A stretch of 64,000 bases of DNA from Allobosea caraganae (GTDB lineage Bacteria; Pseudomonadota; Alphaproteobacteria; Rhizobiales; Beijerinckiaceae). This document shows, in pieces, positions 60,004 to 64,000 of this stretch. How positions within the stretch are numbered: position 1 is the stretch's first letter; every line of letters begins with the position of its first letter. A model generated the notes under the pieces. The model made no database searches, was not told the DNA's origin, and saw only the letters and a list, made by a program, of their open reading frames with translations. Made by a program: the position numbers and the translations under genes. The stretch lies in NCBI RefSeq assembly GCF_003351345.1, contig NZ_QQTO01000021.1, forward strand, positions 310,001 through 374,000, read 5' to 3'.

Positions 60004-60163
60004 CCCTTCTCCCCCTGCGGGAGAAGGTGGCGCGCAGCGCCGGATGAGGGGTCGCGCCACCTATCCGAACGCCGAGCATGCCAGGCACGACGTTGCCATC
60101 GTCGCGCGACCCCTCATCCGTCTCGGCTTCGCCGAGCCACCTTCTCCCGCAGGGGGAGAAGGG
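60004..60163. repeat. CTTCTCCCCCTGCGGGAGAAGG palindrome
   Basis: A 160-bp palindrome with CCCTTCTCCCCCTGCGGGAGAAGG at the left and its complement at the right, plus an inner GGATGAGGGGTCGCGC / GCGCGACCCCTCATCC stem. A short related piece is at 63003. It accounts for most of the 271-base gap before the SDR gene. Confidence 0.85.
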
Positions 60164-60267
60164 CAGAACGCCATACGTTTTCGGCATCCGGCTCATCGCG
60201 AAAGCGCATTTATGCCGTCGGCAAATCGCATCAGAGTGCGGGCCAGAGAAGACCACGGGGAAACACC

Positions 60268-61014
60268 ATGAGACTGAAGGGCAGGACGGCGCTGGTCACC
60301 GGCGCGGCGCAGGGGTTCGGCTTCGGCATCGCCGAGACTTTCGTGCGCGAGGGCGCGCGCGTGGCCGTGCTCGACATCAACCGCGAGAAGGCCCAGGAGG
60401 CCGCCAAGGCGATCGGCCGCAAGGCCTTCGCCGTCGCCTGCGACGTCGGCAAGGCCAAGAGCGTCAACAGTGCCGTCGAGCGCATTCTCAAGCGCGTCGG
60501 CCGCCTCGACATCGTCGTCAACAATGCCGGCATCACCCATCGCAACCAGCCGATGATCGACGTCAGTGAGGAGGAGTTCGACCGCGTCTTCGACGTCAAC
60601 GTGAAGTCGATCTTCCTGATGGCCAAGGCGGTAGTGCCGCATTTCCGCGAGCATGGCGGTGGCGTCATCCTCAATATCGGCTCGACCGCCGGCCTGCGCC
60701 CGCGTCCCGGCCTGACCTGGTACAACGGCTCGAAGGGCGCGGCGAACCTGCTCTCGAAATCGATGGCGGTGGAGCTTGCGCCGGATCGCATCCGCGTCAA
60801 CGCGCTCGCGCCCGTCGCCGGCGAGACGCCGCTGCTCGCGACCTTCATGGGCGAGGACACGCCGGAGCGCCGCAAGGCCTTCACCGCGACGATTCCCTGG
60901 GGCCGCTTCTCGACGCCGCAGGACATCGCCAACGCGGCGCTGTTCCTGTGCTCGGACGAGGCGGAGATGATTACGGGGAGCGTGCTCGCCGTGGACGGCG
61001 GGCGCTGCATCTGA
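60268..61014 (+). CDS. SDR-family oxidoreductase
   Basis: A 248-residue short-chain dehydrogenase. The NAD(P)-binding TGAAQGFGFGIAE (about 11-23) and VVNNAG (about 87-92) motifs are intact, and the catalytic Ser-Tyr-Lys is in NIGSTAGLRPRPGLTWYNGSKGA (about 139-161). Length and the NALAPVAGETPLLATF segment suit a FabG-like or sugar dehydrogenase. The substrate is unknown. ATG 60268 follows a GGGG ribosome site. Its TGA is the first triplet of repeat copy D. Confidence 0.9.
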   Translation: MRLKGRTALVTGAAQGFGFGIAETFVREGARVAVLDINREKAQEAAKAIGRKAFAVACDVGKAKSVNSAVERILKRVGRLDIVVNNAGITHRNQPMIDVSEEEFDRVFDVNVKSIFLMAKAVVPHFREHGGGVILNIGSTAGLRPRPGLTWYNGSKGAANLLSKSMAVELAPDRIRVNALAPVAGETPLLATFMGEDTPERRKAFTATIPWGRFSTPQDIANAALFLCSDEAEMITGSVLAVDGGRCI

Positions 61015-61154
61015 AAGCACCTGCCAATCCGCCAGCGCGGCCGTCTGACGCGATCGTCTGCGCTTCCGGTGCTCACGGACCAATGTCCGCTCCGCTCCGG
61101 TTCTCGACGATCACGCCAGCCGACTCACGCTGACGAATTCTCAGATGCTCTCAG
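61012..61154 (+). repeat. stop-codon-associated palindromic repeat, copy D
   Basis: TGAAAGCACCTGCCAATCCG at the left (TGA is the SDR stop) and GAATTCTCAGATGCTCTCAGG at the right. Core GCGCTTCCGGTGCTCACGGACC is shared with A-C. The left end is more diverged than in the others. Same orientation as A-C. It fills the gap to the convergent metallophosphoesterase gene. Confidence 0.8.
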
Positions 61155-61167
61155 GGCGAGGAGCCAG

Positions 61168-62061
61168 CTAAACCGGCTTCGCCCGTAGCGCGATCTCCTG
61201 GCGCAGGATCATCGTGCCGTCGGGCTCGAAGCAGCGCTGCTCGAGGCTGATCGCCGGCGCGCTCGCGTCGCCGTCGATCTTGAACAGGTGCCAGGTCGCC
61301 ATCTCGCCATGGCCGAGCGGGCCGATCGAGGCCGAGGGCACGCCGACGATCGGGACGTCGTGCTCCGGACCCGGCCGCCACGCCAGCGAGAACTTGTGGT
61401 TGTGACCGTGCAGCACCAGATCGGCGCCCTTGCGCTTCAGCATCGCCTCGAAGGCCTCGGCGTCGACCAGCTCGCGGCCGCGCTTGGCGCCGCCGAGATA
61501 GGGCGGGTGATGGATCAGGATGACGCGGATCAAGCCTTCCGCCCTGGCGTGGTCGAGCAGGGCCTCGGCCCTGGCGATCTGCTCGCGGCCGAGGCGGCCC
61601 GTCGCCATCAACGGCAGGGTCGGGACGCCCGAGTTCAGGCCGATCAGCGCGACCGGGCCGCGCTTGCGGTACCAGGGATAGCCGGCCGCGCCGACATCGT
61701 CGGCGCACCAGGGGCCGAGCAGGTTCGCCAGCGGCTTCAGCGACGATTGCGCATAGGCGTCGTGATTGCCCGGCACGAAGCTGACGGCATCGCGCGGGCC
61801 GAGCGTGTCGAGGAAGCTGACGGCGGTCTTGAACTCGTTGGGCAGGCCGATATGGGCGACGTCGCCGGTGCAGGCGATGTGGTCCGGCTGTTGCGCGCGG
61901 ATATCCGCGACCAGCAGCGCCAGGATCTCCATGTCATGGGCGTGCCGGCGCTTGCGGCGCCAGTTGACATAGCCGGTCGCGCGCTTGCCGAGCAGCTCGT
62001 GCAGCGAGAACTTGGCGAGCGGGCCAAGATGCGGATCGGACAGGTGCGCGAGTTTGAACAC
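61168..62061 (-). CDS. metallophosphoesterase
   Basis: A 297-residue calcineurin-type phosphoesterase. The five blocks are visible: AHLSDPHLG (about 5-13), ACTGDVAHIG (about 63-72), FVPGNHDAYAQ (about 94-104), LIHHPP (about 176-181) and LVLHGHNHKFS (about 217-227). These Asp, His and Asn residues chelate two metals. The substrate could be a cyclic nucleotide, phospholipid or UDP-sugar. No linked gene points to one. Confidence 0.9.
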   Translation of the reverse strand: MFKLAHLSDPHLGPLAKFSLHELLGKRATGYVNWRRKRRHAHDMEILALLVADIRAQQPDHIACTGDVAHIGLPNEFKTAVSFLDTLGPRDAVSFVPGNHDAYAQSSLKPLANLLGPWCADDVGAAGYPWYRKRGPVALIGLNSGVPTLPLMATGRLGREQIARAEALLDHARAEGLIRVILIHHPPYLGGAKRGRELVDAEAFEAMLKRKGADLVLHGHNHKFSLAWRPGPEHDVPIVGVPSASIGPLGHGEMATWHLFKIDGDASAPAISLEQRCFEPDGTMILRQEIALRAKPV

Positions 62062-62133
62062 GCCCTGTGCCTGCCCTTAGAGCAGGGCGGCCGTCAAGCG
62101 CCGCGACAGCGCAGGCGCTCGCAGGCAGACGCA

Positions 62134-62189
62134 GGGCCGCTCATAGAAGCTGGCAGGGACGCGCCCGCACCGGCTTCTATGAGCAGCCC
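62134..62189. repeat. GCTCATAGAAGC hairpin in the 62 kb gap
   Basis: Perfect 12-bp arms GCTCATAGAAGC (62139-62150) and GCTTCTATGAGC (62173-62184) with flanking GGGC/GCCC. The 417-base gap 62062-62478 otherwise holds one doubtful small ORF and AT-rich sequence before the Nudix gene. Confidence 0.6.
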
Positions 62190-62219
62190 CTACGTCCTGC
62201 AACGATCGGTCGGCACGAC

Positions 62220-62336
62220 TCAGTTGAACGAGTCGGTCAGTTCCGAAACGATGCGCGGGTCGGTCAGGGTGAGAGCGGGCTTCCAGACATAGGCGCGCTT
62301 GGCCCGGAGACGAGCAGTGATGAAGGCGAGAAGCAT
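62220..62336 (-). CDS. possible 38-residue basic protein
   Basis: The ORF MLLAFITARLRAKRAYVWKP, then ALTLTDPRIVSELTDSFN. The LRAKRAY segment resembles the N terminus of DUF1127 small proteins, which are rhizobial and often RNA-related, but the rest does not. A GGGG lies 10 bases before the ATG. Could be real or a chance ORF. Confidence 0.35.
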   Translation of the reverse strand: MLLAFITARLRAKRAYVWKPALTLTDPRIVSELTDSFN

Positions 62337-62478
62337 GATGTTTAACCCCAGCGAGTGAATGACCGTTCTGATCTGCCTTATTTGGGGCGCGTTTGTGACA
62401 TTGCGACAGTTAAGATGACGAGTCCGTTATGCGTGAATTGCATAGACAATTAAGCCTTCCTTGGGATTCAGCTCCGGC

Positions 62479-63000
62479 ATGAGCAAACCTGTCCACGGCC
62501 AGGGAGACGCTGCTCCGACCCCGGTTTCGGGCGAAAAGCCGGGCATGTCGAAGCCGATGCGGCGACTTCTGCACCTGTATTTCTGGTTGTCGCGCGGCAT
62601 GACGCTGGGCGTGCGGGCCGCCGTGCTGCGCGGGGAGGGCGAGGTCTTCCTCGTCCGCCATACCTACACTGCAGGTTGGCACCTGCCGGGCGGCGGCGTC
62701 GAGCTGGGCGAGACCTTGCAGCAGGCGCTGGAAAAGGAGCTGCACGAGGAGGCGCGGATCAGGCTCGCCGGCACGCCGCTGCTGCACGGCGTCTTCTTCA
62801 ACCGGGCGATCTCGCGGCGCGACCATGTCGCGGTCTTCGTCGTGCGCGACTTCGTGGTGGAGGAGGTCAAGCAGCCGGATCGCGAGATCGCGGAGGCGGG
62901 GTTCTTTCCGCTCGACGATTTGCCGGCGGGGACGACGCAAGGCACGCGGCGGCGCCTGGATGAGATCGTCAAAGGGAACTCTCCTTCGACGGATTGGTGA
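62479..63000 (+). CDS. Nudix hydrolase domain protein
   Basis: A 173-residue protein. The Nudix box GGGVELGETLQQALEKELHEEARI (about 71-94) has the G-x5-E-x7-(R/K)E-x-x-E-E pattern with Lys for the usual Arg. The upstream segment GVRAAVLRGEGEVFLVRHTYTAGWHLPGG and the FFPLDDLPAGT block are typical. The N-terminal 30 residues are Pro/Gly-rich and variable. ATG 62479 is preferred (TTG 62461 is in frame). The substrate is unknown. Confidence 0.87.
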   Translation: MSKPVHGQGDAAPTPVSGEKPGMSKPMRRLLHLYFWLSRGMTLGVRAAVLRGEGEVFLVRHTYTAGWHLPGGGVELGETLQQALEKELHEEARIRLAGTPLLHGVFFNRAISRRDHVAVFVVRDFVVEEVKQPDREIAEAGFFPLDDLPAGTTQGTRRRLDEIVKGNSPSTDW

Positions 63001-63002
63001 TC

Positions 63003-63030
63003 TTCCCTTCTCTCCCTGCGGGAGAAGGGA
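63003..63030. repeat. short CTTCTCTCCCTGCGGGAGAAGGG repeat fragment
   Basis: A partial, small inverted repeat (CTTCTC/GAGAAG around CCCTGCGGG) related to the outer arm of the 160-bp element at 60004. It lies just after the Nudix stop. Confidence 0.6.
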
Positions 63031-63193
63031 AGGGCCGTAGACGCCGAGTCACACCTCTGCTACAGGCGCGCCATGGCTGACCGGCAAGACGCTTCCTTCC
63101 TGCGACGACCGACGCGCTGAACGCGCCTCGCGCCCGGCTGCCTGCATGGCTGACCGGGCTTCTTGCCTCCCTGTCGTCCGCAGGTCTGCCGCC

Positions 63194-63706
63194 ATGACAT
63201 CGCTTCCGCTCACCATTCGCCATGAACTCCCCGCCGATCACGCCGCGATCGAGCGCCTGCACGAGCGCGCCTTCGGGCCGGGGCGCTTCGCCCGCACCGC
63301 CTTCCGGCTGCGCGAGGGCGTGCCGCAGGACGCGGCCTTGTCCTATGCCGCCCATGTCGGAACGTTTCTCGTAGGTTCGGTGCGGGTGACGCAGGTTTCG
63401 GCCGGGGGCCATCCGGCGCTGGTGCTGGGGCCGCTGACGGTCGATCCCGCCTTCGAGGGGCGCGGCATCGGGGCTGCGCTGATGAATGCGTCGATCGAGT
63501 CGGCCCGCGCAGCTGGCCACGACCTGATCATGCTGATCGGCGACGCGCCCTATTACGCCCGCTTCGGTTTCAGGCCGATTCCGCCGGAGCAGCTCGTCCT
63601 GCCCGGCCCGGCCAACCCCTTGCGCTTCCTGGCGCTGGAGCTGGTCGAGGGGGTGCTGGCTGAGCGCCGCGGCGCCGTCACGCCGCTGCGTCAGGCTTCC
63701 GCCTGA
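63194..63706 (+). CDS. GNAT-family N-acetyltransferase
   Basis: A 170-residue acetyltransferase. The N-terminal TIRHELPADHAAIERLHERAFGPGRFARTAFRLREG segment resembles YhbS-like GNAT proteins. Motif A is LGPLTVDPAFEGRGIGAALMNASIESARAAGHDLIMLIGD (about 87-126), with the Q/R-x-x-G-x-G/A loop as EGRGIGA. APYYARFGFRPIPPEQLVLPGP follows. Start ATG 63194 (in-frame ATG at 63146 also exists). The substrate is unknown. It overlaps the end of the convergent gene by 29 bases. Confidence 0.87.
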   Translation: MTSLPLTIRHELPADHAAIERLHERAFGPGRFARTAFRLREGVPQDAALSYAAHVGTFLVGSVRVTQVSAGGHPALVLGPLTVDPAFEGRGIGAALMNASIESARAAGHDLIMLIGDAPYYARFGFRPIPPEQLVLPGPANPLRFLALELVEGVLAERRGAVTPLRQASA

Positions 63707-64000
63707 AGCTGCGGCCGGTCTCGCCGAGCCAGCCCGCCACCAGCGCGCCGAAGAGCAGGGCCAAGCCGATCAGCCCGATGAAGAGCGGCGAGATCGAGAC
63801 GCCGCGCACGATGCCGGAATCGCTGATGCGCAGGCCGATCCAGTCGGAGCCGGCGAAGGACGAGCCGGAGCGGACAGGGACGATGCGCGGCACGCTGATC
63901 GCGGAGCCGCTATCCTGGCCGATGCGGCGCGAGGAGCCGCCGGTCGCCTCGGCCAGCGCCTGAAGCTTGGTCGGGTCGCTGACCACCTCCATCAGCTCGC
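63678..64000 (-). CDS. C-terminal part of a membrane protein (cut by the window edge)
   Basis: The last 107 residues of a larger protein whose 5 prime end lies beyond base 64000 (the frame stays open to the edge). Visible parts are a soluble segment (KLQALAEATGGSSRRIGQDSGSAISVPRIVPVRSGSSFAGSDWIGL), a membrane helix (ISPLFIGLIGLALLFGALVAGWLGE) and a short basic tail. The pattern recalls the C terminus of the large membrane protein that accompanies MoxR/DUF58/DUF4159 genes in Rhizobiales, from memory. That link cannot be tested here. Confidence 0.6.
   Translation of the reverse strand, partial: ELMEVVSDPTKLQALAEATGGSSRRIGQDSGSAISVPRIVPVRSGSSFAGSDWIGLRISDSGIVRGVSISPLFIGLIGLALLFGALVAGWLGETGRSFRRKPDAAA

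Noticed and set aside
1..64000. Search for tRNA, rRNA, IS elements, integrases and phage genes
   Set aside because: No convincing cloverleaf, transposase, integrase or structural phage gene was found in the window.

Overview
The window is a GC-rich stretch of ordinary chromosome from an alphaproteobacterium, most likely a Rhizobiales (Hyphomicrobiales) relative of Bosea. That placement is inferred from the CtrA-ChpT-SciP cell-cycle proteins, Caulobacter-style flagellar gene order (fliF-fliG-fliH/flbE-fliN-flbD), an EipA-like DUF1134 protein, and several palindromic repeat families typical of this order. I see no rRNA, tRNA, CRISPR array, insertion sequence or prophage. Long open frames opposite real genes are common because of codon-position GC bias and were left out.

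Layout. 0-5 kb: methyltransferase, mnmA, fliK-flgD behind a predicted sigma-54/FlbD promoter, then sciP. 5-9.5 kb: a carbamoyltransferase/DUF5989/SxtJ-like trio and a haem-type chemoreceptor. 9.6-14.8 kb: the fliFGHN-flbD operon behind a CtrA box. 14.9-17.3 kb: two paralogous small Tat-type secreted proteins flanking an MFS transporter. 17.5-19.7 kb: flhA with the same promoter architecture as fliF. 19.7-24.3 kb: regulator, transporters, a DUF305 protein and a GNAT enzyme. 24.3-28.6 kb: fliJ, MFS, fliI and ctrA. 28.9-35.4 kb: cheA-cheW-cheY-cheB-cheR and chpT. 35.5-41.2 kb: cysQ, YHS protein, eipA-like gene, a coiled-coil membrane protein, sugar kinase and HAD hydrolase. 41.3-45.9 kb: large membrane protein, ribA, cytochrome b561. 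46-50.7 kb: small membrane protein, DUF2161 nuclease-like protein and a compact four-gene operon (MDR dehydrogenase, 6-pyruvoyl-tetrahydropterin-synthase-like, GT4, methyltransferase). 50.8-57.6 kb: mdoH-like glucosyltransferase, FkbM methyltransferase, periplasmic protein, hydroxypyruvate isomerase, glucokinase, acyltransferase. 57.7-64 kb: ABC-F ATPase, SDR, metallophosphoesterase, Nudix, GNAT and the end of a membrane protein cut by the window edge.

How it works together. CtrA (27.9 kb), its phosphotransferase ChpT (34.7 kb) and its inhibitor SciP (4.7 kb) lie with the flagellar genes they are expected to control. Predicted CtrA boxes followed at identical spacing by FlbD-type palindromes precede fliF and flhA. 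A sigma-54 promoter with two upstream FlbD-type palindromes precedes fliK-flgD. This matches a Caulobacter-like transcriptional hierarchy.

The most novel leads are (1) a family of about 140-bp imperfect palindromes whose left end supplies the TGA stop codon of the upstream gene in all four copies, always in the same orientation, and (2) the operon at 47.4-50.7 kb, which could make a modified (glycosylated/methylated) pterin or another uncharacterised small molecule.
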